Assembly: GCA_029168955.1 (NCBI GenBank)
Contig: JAPDOI010001367.1
Span: forward strand, 62,001 to 126,000
DNA length: 64,000 nucleotides
Direction of reading: 5' to 3'
Source: Aplectana chamaeleonis
Taxonomy: Eukaryota > Nematoda > Chromadorea > Rhabditida > Cosmocercidae
The translations under genes were made by a program, and so were the position numbers. Each line of letters starts with the position of its first letter. Position 1 is the stretch's first letter. The notes beneath the pieces are model-generated. The model saw only the letters and a list, made by a program, of their open reading frames with translations. It did not search any database and was not told the DNA's origin. Shown piece by piece: positions 26,443-37,330 of this stretch.

Positions 26443-26927
26443 ATCTGTTCTGAACGGATTAGAAGAGGTCCGAAGTAATCCAGCCCAGTGTTTTGGAAAG
26501 GACGACTTCTTGTGACCCGTTCCACCGGTAAATTTGGACTATTAGGATAGGAAAAGACACGGCCTTGATGGCGTCTGCATGTTGTGCAGCGTGAAATAAC
26601 TTGATTCGCGAATTTGCGAATTTTGGGTATTATGTAGAGACTTCGCAAGACTGAAACTAAGTGGGATGACCCAGCGCGGAAAAGCTTTGCGTGATAGTAT
26701 AGAACTATCATGTGCGTCAGTGGGTGATCAGGTAGAAGCAAGATAGGGCTTTTCGCTGATTCCTCCAAATGCGCATAAGCCATCCTTGTTACACCGTGAT
26801 ATATCCTCTTGTCGTCCAGCCTCAACTGAAGTCGTTGAACTGCGCGACTTTGCAGCTGCAGCACACCTTCGCGATAATGTTCGCGAATTATGAGAAGCTC
26901 TGCAGCTCCAAAGTCACTGCTAGTCAC
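26443..26927 (-). pseudogene. BEL/Pao integrase N-terminal HHCC domain and start of core
   Basis: It shows the H2C2 zinc-binding domain (HPLTHMIVLYYH ... ISRCTTCRRHQG) with KLFRAGSSHLVSVLRSLYII between, then VTRSRPFQNTGLDYFGPLL with the first catalytic Asp of the integrase core. The frame then runs into the inserted 752-bp element, where its last dozen codons are transposon sequence read by accident. Confidence 0.92.
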
Positions 26928-26950
26928 GTTTGATGTAGTATTTGTCCCAT

Positions 26951-27178
26951 CTAATGTGGAATGATAGCCTGATGGAAATCAGTATGCCTTTTCTTAACCT
27001 CGGAAAGTAGTTTTCCGACGTATTTTAGGACATAAGCCGTCACCCGAACCAGTTTGTAGTACGAGTTCGTACGTATAAATGGGATAAATGATGTATATGG
27101 AGTATTTATGACCGAATTGACATTTTTAAACTCCACCTCCATGTCCTTCGTTAGTGCTGGACTGGAAGTAAAATCCAT
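26951..27178 (-). pseudogene. BEL/Pao pol connection region between RNase H and integrase
   Basis: SYYKLVRVTAYVLKYVGKLL is the conserved tether segment before the integrase in BEL/Pao polyproteins. Just upstream (27,178-27,260) the minus strand reads a WWCDP...NQTNWP segment, typical of the same region, before a stop. The phase differs from neighbouring parts, so this is part of a decayed pol. Confidence 0.8.
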
Positions 27179-27302
27179 ATTTCAATAAGGCCAATTTGTT
27201 TGGTTTTTAAGGATGAATATAGGGTCGCACCACCACATATGGTTGGAGATCTCCGATGTGGTTAGACCTCTGGTGGAGCTGTCCGCTGGATTAGAACTTG
27301 AA

Positions 27303-27821
27303 TTAACATAATGAAAGCTCGCGCAGTACGTTTTGTATGTTTTTTACGCAATTGCTCACGAACGTCCTAAGTGGTTTCTTGGAATGAATCCAATGCAGGA
27401 CTATCTGCGAATCAGATAGAAACTGTATCGAATCTAGTGGGACATTTGAATGGGTGCGAAGAAATTGTACTATGTTTGCCGCACATGTATGGGCCAGCAA
27501 CTCCATTCTTGGAAAAGTTATCCTTACTGGAGGTGCTAATCTGGCTTTCGAAAAGCACAGATTGCTACAGGTGCTGTCCATTTTCATACGATCTTTACAG
27601 GGAATGACTTTTACAACCTCGCGGCTGTTAGATACGAACTCCCTTAGGTTTATACCCATAGCTTTGGAAATCTCTTTGCATTTCCTCTGTTTGGATATGC
27701 CTTCGTCAACGGTTTTGGCGCTGATCAGCACATTATCAACATAGGTGTTCGCAAAAATTTCCTCGCGTAGTTGATTTTCATCGTTCCTTTCAAGAGCGTA
27801 TTCAATGGACATGCTTAGCAA
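27303..27821 (-). pseudogene. BEL/Pao reverse transcriptase palm (YVDN) and partial RNase H
   Basis: FANTYVDNVLIS corresponds to the RT YxDD box, but the second Asp is Asn (codon 27732-27734), a loss expected to abolish catalysis. SKARLAP, FPRMELLA and FLSDSQIVLHWI belong to the RNase H region. Only about 65 residues separate YVDN from SKARLAP; intact family members have several times more, so an internal deletion removed the thumb and the first part of RNase H. The frame is shifted relative to the upstream RT piece near 27,860. Confidence 0.88.
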
Positions 27822-28369
27822 AAATGGTGATGCATTGATGCCAAATGGAATACGCGTAAATCGTAGAATGCGAATGTTGTCTCTGGTAGGGTATTTTGAA
27901 GTATTTTCAGCCAGAGAAACAGCGTAGCATCCCCCCTATCCTCCTGTAGGCGGATTTGATGGAATGCTTTTTCTACGTCGGACGCGATAAGTATGGGGGT
28001 AATCCGTGCACGCAACAATGTCCCGCATAAATCGGGTAGCAGAGTTGGTCCTTGATGCACGCAATCATTCAAACTAGGTACGTTTTTCTGATGGCTAAAT
28101 GCATCAAAGACAATGCGCAGCTTTGTAGTATTGCTGTCTTCTTTGAAGGCTGCTTGGTGTGGAATGTAGTACACGTGTTTCCCTAATGGAGACTGTTGAT
28201 CTACCTCTTCAATAATTCCTGATTCCAGTTGTTGCTCAAAAATTTTGCAGTATTCATTCCACACCTGAAGTTTGGATTGAAGTTTTGTATACTGGTTTTC
28301 CAGTCTACGTACCGCAAGAGCTTTGTTATCAGGAAGAAAAGGATGATCAGTCTTCCATGGGAATTTCAC
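27815..28369 (-). pseudogene. BEL/Pao reverse transcriptase fingers/palm N-terminal part
   Basis: It begins with FPWKTDHPFLPDNKALAVRR, the typical entry to BEL/Pao RT, followed by EEVDQQSPLGKHVYYIPHQA, TTKLRIVFDAF, SLNDCVHQGPTLLPDL and LIASDVEKAFHQI, whose Asp is the first catalytic residue of the RT (motif A). The last 17 residues are out of phase with the expected continuation, which lies in the neighbouring frame from 27,821. Cleaved from a polyprotein in active relatives. Confidence 0.92.
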
Positions 28370-28408
28370 GTGTATTAACCCATTTATAATTTTAACAGTA
28401 TTGTAGAA

Positions 28409-28730
28409 CTATGGTATTAGGTGGGAATTTGTTGTGTCTACGGAATCATTAGTTCCTACGAGGTCTAAGCCCAGAAAATCCCGAACTAAGGAGTCCGTTT
28501 CTTCCGGTTTCTCGTGATTCTCTTCAATAGAGGAAAGCACACGACTAGACCTAGTGGATCTTGATGAACCTGACACAACCGGACCAAATCTGGTTCTTAA
28601 CCTGATGAGACCCGATGGAAGTTGAGTATGTGTATTAAGTTCGACTACTTCCCAGTAGTAGTCCATTCCGATGAGGACGTCGACGTTTACGTAGCCCGTC
28701 GTAATGGACTGGTTTGGGTTGGAGTCGTCG
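28409..28730 (-). pseudogene. BEL/Pao protease region, part downstream of the MITE
   Basis: It holds VDVLIGMDYYWEVV and LPSGLIRLRTRFGPVVSG, the conserved end of the DUF1758-type retroviral aspartic protease region in BEL/Pao elements. The open frame extends rightward into the 548-bp MITE, which supplies an unrelated N-terminus by accident. A stop follows just before the RT. Confidence 0.85.
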
Positions 28731-28734
28731 TTAA

Positions 28735-29282
28735 AGGCAGTGGTCGCGATCAAATATGCTTGTCGTCTTTTTCTCTCCAAATCCTTTCCTGGGTCTCGAG
28801 TAGTAGAACCTATAAGAAAAAATCGCGAAAAAACCACTGTTTTGGGCCGAATTTGAAACCTGAACTTTCTTGTCTTTTGATGGTGGACGAGCCCTCTCCA
28901 CATCATCGGCATGGATGACCTCTTATATCAAGAACATCAGCTAGCTTGAAATTGAATGTCAATCAATGAACCTTCGAATTTATGTACACATCTAGTCAAA
29001 AACATTGACTGAAGTGATGCTTTCATTATTCAACTGTTTTTATTCGTTAAAGTTGCATTTATTTCGTTCTCTGAATGTCGATGATTTTTGACTGCTCGGC
29101 ATGAGACGGCGATCTGTTTCGTCATCGCTGTGCACGTGTGCACGAACTAGCTTCTTTGGGCCCTAAAAACTCTAATTGTAGACCGTTTTTCACCGCGCTA
29201 CCTTCATAGTTTTTCAGCTGTTTTCGATCTAAGCTGATTTTTGTAGTTTTTTTGATAACGTTTTTCATCGTGACCACTGCCT
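28735..29282. mobile_element. 548-bp TTAA MITE, copy in the BEL protease
   Basis: Termini AGGCAGTGGTCGCGATC and, inverted, AGGCAGTGGTCACGATG, flanked by TTAA on both sides (28731-28734, 29283-29286). It has the same length as the copy at 54234-54781 and only scattered differences, so both moved recently compared with the host sequence. It splits the protease domain. A TTAA duplication is typical of piggyBac-type transposition; no transposase is encoded. Confidence 0.95.
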
Positions 29283-29326
29283 TTAAACGATGAAATATTA
29301 GGTACTGTAGTGATAACGCTCCGCGT

Positions 29327-29899
29327 TCAAAGAGTTAAACGCATTGGTTCACCAGTGACCTGATTTTGTACTATTATTTTAGTTTTGTAAGAACTTTCAG
29401 TGTGCTTATGCCCACCGAAAGTTAGTGCATTTATGTCCCGAGGGTCGGTCCAAGGCAGCCCCAAGGACATAGCTGTATCCTTACATATATAACTATGCTG
29501 AGATCCGCTGTCCAAAAATATGGTAAGCAGTTGGTCAGCTTTAGTTTTGTAATTATGAGTGAGAGCTTCGACTGTCATTAATCTCGGGTTTTGTTTCGTT
29601 GATGACGGATGAGACTCAAATGCTACGACCTGAGCCGATGCGTCAGAAGTCTTCTCCGTCAGGATCGTATTGACTATTGATACGCTCCCTTCGAACTCAA
29701 ATTCTTCGATTTCTGACTCGTCGGAACTCTCATGAACAGCCATTATATTATTGTTGATTTGGCTATTGTATTGAATATTTGAATTAGTATGCGAAGTGCG
29801 TGTACTCCCAGGGTTTTGCCTGAACCTCACTGTGGAGTGAGGGGAGTTCTCACGACTCCTTACCCGATCTCTTTGACGAGAACGACTTTGACCTGACAC
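29327..29899 (-). pseudogene. BEL/Pao aspartic protease, active-site part
   Basis: LTIFLDSGSQHSYICKDTA carries the retroviral-type Asp-Ser-Gly active site, followed by LGLPWTDPRDINALTFGGHK. The N-terminal half is low-complexity, Ser/Arg/Asn-rich linker after Gag. A stop ends the frame shortly before the MITE at 29,282. The start overlaps the Gag frame in another phase, probably through a frameshift, since these families usually use one long ORF. Confidence 0.88.
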
Positions 29900-30822
29900 A
29901 CTTGAAGAGCGTGGTCTTCCGTTCGATTGAAGATAGGGTATGACCCTGATTGCTTTCGATCAGAAGATCTCTTATCAGAGCGACTCTGTCTTAGTGGAGA
30001 TGCATGTTCTGGACTACACGTTCGTTTTGTCTCAAAGCATAGTGAAGCATGATGACCACGACCGCATATGTAGCATGTAGGCGCGGAGCACTCAGTACTA
30101 CGATGTCCAAACATTAGACATTTCCAACAGAGTTGTCGTCTAGTCGCCAGGTCTCTCCTCTCCCCCAGTCTCACAATCTTTCTACATCTTGTCGGCTTGT
30201 GTCCTGATTGGTGACAAAACGGGCAACAATCTCTAGAAAGACTGGCGTGGCGAGGGTTAGGAGACAAGGAGTAATTGTTATTGCGAGAAGATGAATTGAA
30301 GTGTCTCCTGTTAGGAGAACGAGAGTTAAACTGATCTATATTGGAATGAGAAAGAATTGACAGTGTTGGATCAGTATCTTCCATTACCTCAAACTGATCA
30401 ACTACATGATATAGAGCTAGAAGTAAATCGTCTACTGTCCAACAGTCGTTCCTTCTCCTAAGCTCTCCGACCTTTTCTCTCGTTTTGTGGGGGAACTTGG
30501 ATCGGACAACTTTCATTGCTCCGGTGGCGGCAGGTTGTTCTCCAAGGTTTCTGAGTTGGATCCAGATAGCCTTAATCTTGCCCAGCGTGATGCGTTGTGC
30601 AAGTTGAGATTCGCCTGAAGGAGCCATGACTTCGAGATTGTCCCAACGCCTGTTGCGAAGCACATCCGGGCGATGATATGTATTAAGTAAAATATTGACG
30701 GCTTCCTGATAATTGCCTTGTGAAAGCTGAACAGAGGCCATAAGGTCTTTTGCGTTGCCTTTGAGCTTGCTTTTGAGGTGCAAGAATTTTAGGGCTGTTG
30801 GTACACTATTATTATTGTGCAC
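29860..30822 (-). pseudogene. BEL/Pao Gag, capsid-like (DUF1759) part with zinc knuckles
   Basis: The capsid-like region reads LKFLHLKSKLKGNAKDLMAS ... YQEAVNILLNTYHRPDVLRN, as in DUF1759 of BEL/Pao Gag. It ends in knuckles CPFCHQSGHKPTRC, CWKCLMFGHRSTEC and CYICGRGHHASLC. The true frame stays open upstream to a TAG near 30,890, including an FPEFWELF segment before the first Met, so the annotated start is not the original one. Gag proteins assemble the particle and bind RNA through the knuckles. Confidence 0.93.
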
Positions 30823-30902
30823 CGCTGTTGAAAACAGCTCCCAAAACTCCGGAAACGCATTCTTATCGCCGCTGAACTCAGGAAGTTCCTAGTTCGGAAA
30901 CT

Positions 30903-31643
30903 TTATGGGCTGTTCCGATCTGTTTGTAATAGTACTGTAGTGAAATGATGTGTTATTATTTGGTAACCATGAGGCTGCGGTGGGCCACCAACAGGTACCG
31001 TATTGTTGTCACTGTTCGGCCCCATGTCAATCGCTGTTCCGCCTGATGCCATAAGATGCATGAAATTGCATTCTTGTGGATTATTATAACCGAACTTGGG
31101 CATTTGCCGAACGTCCGAGGACGGGGCGTTAGTTTGCCTTGAGCGACTAGCAGGGGGCGGAGCCAATGACGTCAATCGTTCGGGTGCTGGCTCAGCGCCT
31201 TGAGGTGGCACTGGTTCAACATCCAACGACTGATTGATTGTGACCAAATTGGTTGAATTAAGTGCCACGGGGAGCAGAGCAAAAGCTGTTTCTATCTTGA
31301 CAACCAAGTCCTCCGCCTCGTCTATTATTTCCTCGGCTCCAATGGCGTCCCAGTGGGCTAGAAATTCGTCCAGGAGATCGGGTTCTCCGTTTTGAGATGG
31401 ATTATGTTTAGCGTAGTGCTCCACTTTGTCCCATGCAGTCTTTGCATTATTGATTGTGCGTTTGAAAATGCTGGTCGTATTGAGCAGCATACTCTTACGC
31501 TCATGGAGTAGGTGGGATGCATCGCCGTTCTTAACGTCCGCATCAAAGCGATCCAGAAGTGAAGTATCAAAAATGGATACCTTGGACTTCAGAATATTGA
31601 CCACTTTTGTGAGATGACCTTTAAGGTAGGCGATTGATGGCAT
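30903..31643 (-). pseudogene. BEL/Pao Gag N-terminal part
   Basis: A 246-residue helical, charged N-terminal domain (MPSIAYLKGHLTKVVNILKS ... SMLLNTTSIFKRTINNAKTA) followed by a Pro-rich linker. It is the first coding region after the 5' LTR, with a leader of about 1 kb. It ends at a stop about 80 bases before the rest of gag, which continues in another phase, so the gene is broken. A TGACGTCA octamer lies at 31167-31174 within it. Confidence 0.8.
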
Positions 31644-32678
31644 CTCTCCACTAGACCAAGAAAGAAAACACTTCCAAGCTTGAGTTAGACCTGAAATGAC
31701 GTTGAAATTGAGAAGGGTGGTGGGAGTTAGGTATATAATAAGAAGTGGACGAAAGAGGATGAAGGAACGAATTGTAATGAGATGCTGTGGAACGAGTTGT
31801 AATGATGTTTTTTTTTGTTATAACAGTGAGTTGATTACAAAACTAGTGTGAAAGACCTATTTTTATGTTTTTCGCAGTCTCCGGCGCCGTCGTTTCGCTC
31901 CGACAGTCCAGCGTCGTGGGGATGCGTGGGTAATTGACAAAATTAATTTTGGTGGGATTTAATGTTTGGGTCATAACAGAAGTGGTCAGAGAAGATATGG
32001 GAGCGAGCTGATAGGGGGGGGGTTTCCTAACCCGACAGCGTTAGCCATCAGCGAGCAAGCAGTGCTGTATACCGAACACCATACCCACGCTACCTAATTG
32101 GCTGTACAGACCACATAGTAAAAGGATGAAGGGCCTTTCCCTAGGTGCGCTCTACCTTCTAGAGTCTAACTTTTTGTTGGCCGGCTAAAGCTTTCCCTTC
32201 CTACCTAGGACGACAACCCGCAAAACCTTTGGGCACTCCGCTCACAAACGCACGGACCTCCCAAAGGGGGCGGAGTCGCCTGCTCTATCCACCTAAAAGC
32301 CCTCAAAACCCAAACTAAGCCGACGTACCTAAGTATTGAAACCGCCTTTGCCCCTGCGCATGGAAACTCACCTTGTCTGCCACACAGGTGCAGAATCCGG
32401 AACTAGGAAGTAACTTGGCACCTTAGTTACTGTATTACCCTTACAAAAAAAAACCCATTAAATGAATTATGTATTGCCCTGGGGGAGGAAGGTTGTTGAG
32501 TGTGGAGACCCGAAATCCTTCGCCAACCCGTGGTAGTGGCCATCTTACCGCTTTGTTACTCATTGGTGACGTCACAGCCGCGGGCGGTCGCGGTGCGGCA
32601 AGCCGCGCCACGACGCCTCAGGGAATTTTGTGTTTTGTGACGTCACACGGCGCGTGCGGGATCGCTTCACTAACAGGT
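31644..32678 (-). other. BEL/Pao 5' leader
   Basis: No open frame of note on the coding strand. It contains two perfect TGACGTCA octamers (32567-32574, 32638-32645), 71 bp apart, and GC-rich sequence close to the 5' LTR. These could bind bZIP factors, but no promoter can be shown from sequence alone. Confidence 0.6.
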
Positions 32679-32689
32679 CCGATGCACCA
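32679..32689 (-). promoter_or_regulatory. Primer binding site, tRNA-Gly type
   Basis: On the minus strand TGGTGCATCGG directly follows the 5' LTR. It is complementary to the 3' end of a metazoan tRNA-Gly(GCC), which ends CCGATGCACCA (from memory of that tRNA). Its position and the TGG start are those expected of a minus-strand primer site. Confidence 0.85.
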
Positions 32690-33379
32690 TGTTGCGTATC
32701 GGCAGTGGACTAGGGATCCCGGGTCAGCCTAGGATAACCCCCAATGCCACCTAAACCCCTGGGGATACCACCACCTAACCCCCCTGGGTTCCCTTTGGAC
32801 TAACTATCCCCCCTGGACTTACCTGCACTGGACTATCCTGACGAAGTCGAGTTGTCCCGGCGGCTTGGAGTAGGCGGCACTGGAATAAACTGCATACTAA
32901 TATAATGACCGCACATAAGAATGGAAAATGGAAAGATAAGCCGTGGAGTGAACCACTACTTCATCTCTGTGCGCGTGGAAGTTGGAACAAGTTTATTGTG
33001 CAAAAGTAGGTGCATGTGGATTGAGCAAGTAGAATGCATGATAAGACATGTTAGTACATGGGTCGTGTGGGATGAAGTAGATGAGTGGTTGGTAGAGCTC
33101 CAGCTTGGAAGTGAGGGCGTATGGAATAAGGAGGGGGGGGGGCACTGGAGTATGGCTAGACGAGTGAGTGGAAGGCTCGTCGCCTTGCAGGGCACCGCAG
33201 AAGTAGTAAGAGTAGAGCGGATGTAGACCGCCTGCGCTGGATGCTGATGAGTAGAATGCCGGTTGAGATAGCTACCGCGTCGACGATGATAAGGGTGTCG
33301 ACGTGGAAGCTATCTTAACAGGTATCTGCAAGACGGCAACACCCAGGATCGATGGAGGAGCGATTTCGCATTCGCGACA
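32690..33379 (-). repeat. 5' LTR of the BEL/Pao element
   Basis: Partner of 20905-21596 in the same orientation, 690 bp, TG...CA limits. The low divergence between the two LTRs (about 2-3% by eye) contrasts with the heavy damage inside. The open frames on either strand within it are not genes. Confidence 0.9.
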
Positions 33380-33514
33380 GCATCTGAAAAATAGGCTGAT
33401 CTGGCGCGAATGCCACAAACACATACTCAGACATTCAAGCGCGTCTCGCCTTGCACAAAGACGCGTGTTGCGCACGTACACGTGTATTTGTAGTGTAATT
33501 TCGGCGCGCCAATC

Positions 33515-33690
33515 ACACTACGTAGGGTCTTTGTAGTGCGAGATGGGGTCTTTGTCGGGCGACATTGATCCCACCCCACTCGTGAATTTGGCTCAACCAA
33601 GACCCTACGTGGGGTCTTTCTAGTGCGACAAAGACCCTACGTAGGGTCTTTGTAGTGCGAAATAGGGTCAATGAGTGTCTTTGTAGAGTC
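33515..33690. repeat. Inverted/direct repeat cluster around CTACGTAGGGTCTTTGTAGTG
   Basis: GACCCTACGTAGGGTC-type palindromes and GGGTCTTTGTAGTGCGA recur four to five times in both orientations. The preceding stretch (33,385-33,480, ACTCAGACATTCAAGCGCG) reappears inverted at about 40,120-40,160, and GACATTGATCCCAC (33,564) reappears inverted at about 40,075, so this is one end of a dispersed element. Confidence 0.7.
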
Positions 33691-33849
33691 ACCAGTACTC
33701 CAACCTTACTGGCTCCTCAGGTGAACGTAACTACGGTACATCAATGGTGGGTTTAGGGTTACCGGGTACCTATTGTTCAAAGCCGTTGCTCAATAAGGTA
33801 TCTAACCATCGATGCTAACTGGGGACCACCCTGATTTCAAACGTGTGCC

Positions 33850-34324
33850 TGGTTCAATGAGGGTTGTAGGGGAGATGAAAAGCAACAATTTCAGGGCTCA
33901 ACAATTCACTTAATGCTCTAGTGTAGATCAAAATCGGCGAGAAAGTCACTTTTTCGAACTTCAGAAGATTCAAGGGTTCTAGACCAAAGCTTGTACAGGA
34001 GTTTTCTGAGGTGCTGAACTCAAACATGAGGTCCGTATTTGGTTTTTAAAACGACTAAGAGTATGTCACGTAGATTAAACATCAATTAAACTTCAATTAT
34101 CTATCGTAACCTACTCTTGATCGTTTTAAAACCCAAATACGGACCTCATGTTTGAGTTCAGCACCTCGGAAAACCCCTGCGCAAGCTTTGGGCTAGAACG
34201 TTTCATCTTCTGAAGGTCAAAAAAGCGACTTTTTCGCCAGTTTTGATCTACAAAAGAGCATTAAGTGAAATTTTGAAACCTGAAATTGTTGCTTTTTATC
34301 TCCCCTACAACCCTCAATAAACCA
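33850..34324. mobile_element. 475-bp foldback element
   Basis: Arms of about 200 bp: left TCAATGAGGGTTGTAGGGG ... GAGGTCCGTATTTGGTTTT, right the reverse complement ending ACAACCCTCAATAAACCA. The loop is about 70 bp. Similar GGTCCGT-containing stretches near 40,480, 43,460 and 43,860 suggest relatives. No coding capacity. Confidence 0.9.
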
Positions 34325-34644
34325 TTTTCAGAACCACCAATTGTGAGTCGGGATAGTACCTTGTGAGTTTTCCCGCTACAGTTGCTGAGCTCTAACTTGC
34401 GGTTTGCTGCCCCCAACAGCTTGCGACCACAAGGCCTCCAAGGCTTCTTGCTGCTAAAATGAATACTGTCAGCTCTTCTATGATATATACTTACGCAATC
34501 CTGGCATTTTAAGTCTTTAACTTGATGTTTTATCCACGAACAAACATAATTTGGTGGAGTTAAACCAAGACAAATTGAATAGGCACCATTAAAAGTAGTT
34601 TCATTTGAACTCAAAACTAACAAGCACATATCACAGGGGTACAT
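34325..34644 (-). pseudogene. Possible DNA-transposase C-terminal fragment
   Basis: The open frame (stop near 34,261, inside the foldback) reads MYPCDMCLLVLSSNETTFNG, then PPNYVCSWIKHQVKDL and KCQDCVSIY. An aromatic/hydrophobic run followed by CxxC resembles the C-terminal region of P/THAP- or hAT-type transposases, but the match is weak and by eye. The last residues come from the foldback arm, so even if real the frame is chimeric. Confidence 0.25.
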
Positions 34645-34880
34645 ATCCCTTCAATAGAAGAAACAACTACGTACTCATTCAGTAACAGCACTGCCGATCA
34701 AATTTTAGCTGGCAGCTATAACTCACAACGGCGCCGTCACCTACGCGCTAACCGCCATGACCCCGTGAAGAGACGCGCAAATGACGTCATCGTGCACTTG
34801 TGGCGGCCCTCCCAATCAAACACGACCCCTGAATATACCAGCAATCCCTTCCTTGATTAGTGCTGCTTTGCGATGAAACC
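34645..34880. other. No gene seen; one TGACGTCA octamer
   Basis: AT/GC-mixed sequence with ATGACGTCAT at 34781-34790. No domain, exon or tandem repeat recognised. Confidence 0.4.
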
Positions 34881-35092
34881 TAAGGCACTTCCGCAGAACA
34901 TCTGCCGGTTAGCTATTTTAGGTTGAAATTTAGCCCACACTCCGGGTTTTAAGCCCCAGTGGAAATGGGAAAACGTCCTGCATTTACACTGAAATCGTCT
35001 TACATTTTCCCCACAGGGTTGACACCTTATGGGGGGGGGCGAAAATCCCAACCGAAAATTGCTACCTAACAAGTGTTCTGCGGAAGTGCTGT
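34880..35092. mobile_element. ~210-bp MITE with inverted termini
   Basis: The left arm GGCACTTCCGCAGAACA is mirrored on the right by TGTTCTGCGGAAGTGCT, with further inverted similarity inwards (TTAGCTATTTTAGGTTG versus its partner). Target duplication not resolved. Confidence 0.75.
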
Positions 35093-35358
35093 ATCAATAT
35101 AACTGCACAAATACCGGGAAATATAAATGTATTAGGACAATATTTCTGTTATAAATGACATCTAGCGAATACAATGTAATTCGAGCTGTACACTACTTCA
35201 AGGAGTGCAAAAACATGCAAACAACATCAAGTATAAAAAGGAAAACCATATGCCGATGCAGCATAGAAGAGTCCATTTGCACACACCACAGAGAGCACTA
35301 ATAATATTAAAATCTGAAGCTAACTCTAGAGCAACATTTACGATGAATTTATTTTCTA

Positions 35359-35497
35359 TTAAGCTTCAGTCACGAAGTACTCTTCAGTTTTCTTCAGAAA
35401 TCCCGTAATTTTTCTCTTCGTGAGCGTTGCATCTGAGCTTACTTCATTCATTTCCAACAGGCTAAATAATTTCACCAGGGGTAAACCTTGAGAAGAC
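35359..35497 (-). CDS. Putative terminal exon of an unidentified gene
   Basis: On the minus strand an acceptor-like CCACTGTAG precedes an open stretch of about 46 codons (SSQGLPLVKLFSLLEMNE ... KTEEYFVTEA) ending at TAA (35361-35359). AATAAA follows only 6 bases later (35353-35348), the compact 3' end usual in nematodes. The upstream exon could not be fixed; an open frame at 35700-36014 is nearby, but no phase-compatible donor was found. No domain recognised. Confidence 0.35.
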
Positions 35498-36535
35498 CTA
35501 CAGTGGAAAACGTATAAGATTAGCAAGACATGGAACTGTTTATATAAGAAACCACATCACTTAAAGTCAAAATCCAAAAGTAGAAAAATAGACTGCATGA
35601 CATAGAGGAAGATTGAAGTCTCGTTACGGAATGAACACCAAAGATGGAAAAGCAAAATTTTCAAGTCAGTCATCTAATGAAAAATACAATGTGTGAGTGT
35701 CAAGCACTAAACATCGAATTCAAGCGAATGGGCGAATCCATAGAAAATACGCAGATCACAAGGTCTATCTCCAAACTTTGAGACGGCTTCTTCAGCGCTC
35801 CAAATAAACACAGCGAAGATGCTGAAATAATAGTAAATTTTGAAAAGAACTCAGTTATGCGCGAGTAAAGAATTTCAAAAGACGAACTCAACTTGTTGGA
35901 ATTAGTGGGAGCTCTTATATTGTACAAGACGTCGTAATAAACGGCGCTGAGCTGGACGCCTGACACAGGAAACACTACAACTATCGCAGACTGATTAAAT
36001 AATAGAGGACACACTCCTAAAAAAATAATTTATGCATGATATTCAGTCGTGAATCACGCGAAGAAAAACAGCTAACATTAAACCCTACTGAGAATACTAG
36101 ACTACAACGTAACGAAAATAATAGTGAAGGAGAAATATAAAGAAAAAAAGGAAGGAAAGAAGGGATACTTGTGGAAGAGGAGTGACGCGGAAAATACGCG
36201 TGTAATTTTCTGTCCCGTGCAACTGCGCAATACACACCTCCTTTGGCGTGAGATTTGTAACTACCGCCGTCGCCGAAACAAGGCCACGCCCACCGATTCG
36301 GAAAACCAGCGGTTCTCCGACCCATCGTTGCACCGAATGCACCCAAACTTCTACAGGGTCGCAAAGCGCTTTTTGTCTGAGGCCGCGGCGGAAAATGGAC
36401 GCCAGTTGGACATGATCGTGACAGGCCACACGACGCCGACGCTGTAGTTTCCCACGGGGTCACACCTTTTGTGACCCCGCGGGTCGCCAGCAGCCGATGG
36501 ATTTAAATACTTTGGAGCAGAATCGCAATTTCTTA
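35498..36535. other. Unassigned stretch with two weak ORFs
   Basis: A minus-strand open frame at 35700-36014 has hydrophobic runs (SAIVVVFPVSGVQLS). A region at 36,220-36,447 is open on both strands, on the plus strand reading HPNFYRVAKRFLSEAAAENG. Neither shows a known domain. Without transcript data I do not call genes here. Confidence 0.3.
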
Positions 36536-37330
36536 TTTCTGAAAGTTGGGCTCCGCAGAAAAGGTCAAGGATTTGGCAGTGCTCTAAAATGTGAAATTTT
36601 TTAATTAGATTTGGCTATCAAACTGATTTTGTAAATGTAGTGAAATTGTTGAAATGATTTGGCTTTTGTTGGTATAAGCAGACAACATAATCACTAAATA
36701 TAGTGAAATTGTTGCAAATGGATGTGGCAGGCGCTCTATGAATTATCAGAGTCAAATCACGCGTCAGAAGGGGTTTTCTTTGGAGCGTATAATAAATCAA
36801 ATGAGAACAAGAATTAGTCTAGCAACAAAAACGTTCCCATACAATACGAACCGTGAAAGGGTTTAGGACACGAAGTCATAGCGTCAGTAGCTAATGAATT
36901 GTGTTAAATTTCGTTTTCGTGATTTTTATCTAATCGGTGAGGGAAGGTCTAGTACCTTAGTGGGAGGTACACTGAAAAGGCAGAATAACATTTGAATCTT
37001 ATTTATAGCCCATAAAGCCACATTTTGTTCAGCATTGTTAATTGAGAAGTAGTTTTTTTTTTCTTTTTGTCTTTATTTGCTCTCCAGAGGACCTTCTGAC
37101 GCATGATATGACTCTGATAATTCATAGAGCGTCTGCCAAATCCATTTGCAACAATTTCACTACATTTAATGATTATGTTGTCTGCTTATACCAACAAAAG
37201 CCAAATCAATTCAACAATTTCACTACATTTACAAAACCAGTTTGATAGCCAAATCTAATTAAACAATTTCACTACATTTTAGAACAATGCCAAATCATTT
37301 ACCTTTTCAGCGAAGCCCAACTTTCAGAAA
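36536..37330. mobile_element. 795-bp foldback element
   Basis: Arms of about 240 bp: left TTTCTGAAAGTTGGGCT ... GATTTGGCTATCAAACTG ... GGCGCTCTATGAATTATCAG, right its reverse complement ending AGCCCAACTTTCAGAAA. TAGTGAAATTGTT motifs recur inside both arms. No coding capacity. Confidence 0.92.

Noticed and set aside
32956..33226. ORFs on both strands in the 5' LTR (and equivalent in the 3' LTR)
   Set aside because: They lie inside the LTR, and the two copies differ by indels that change the frames.
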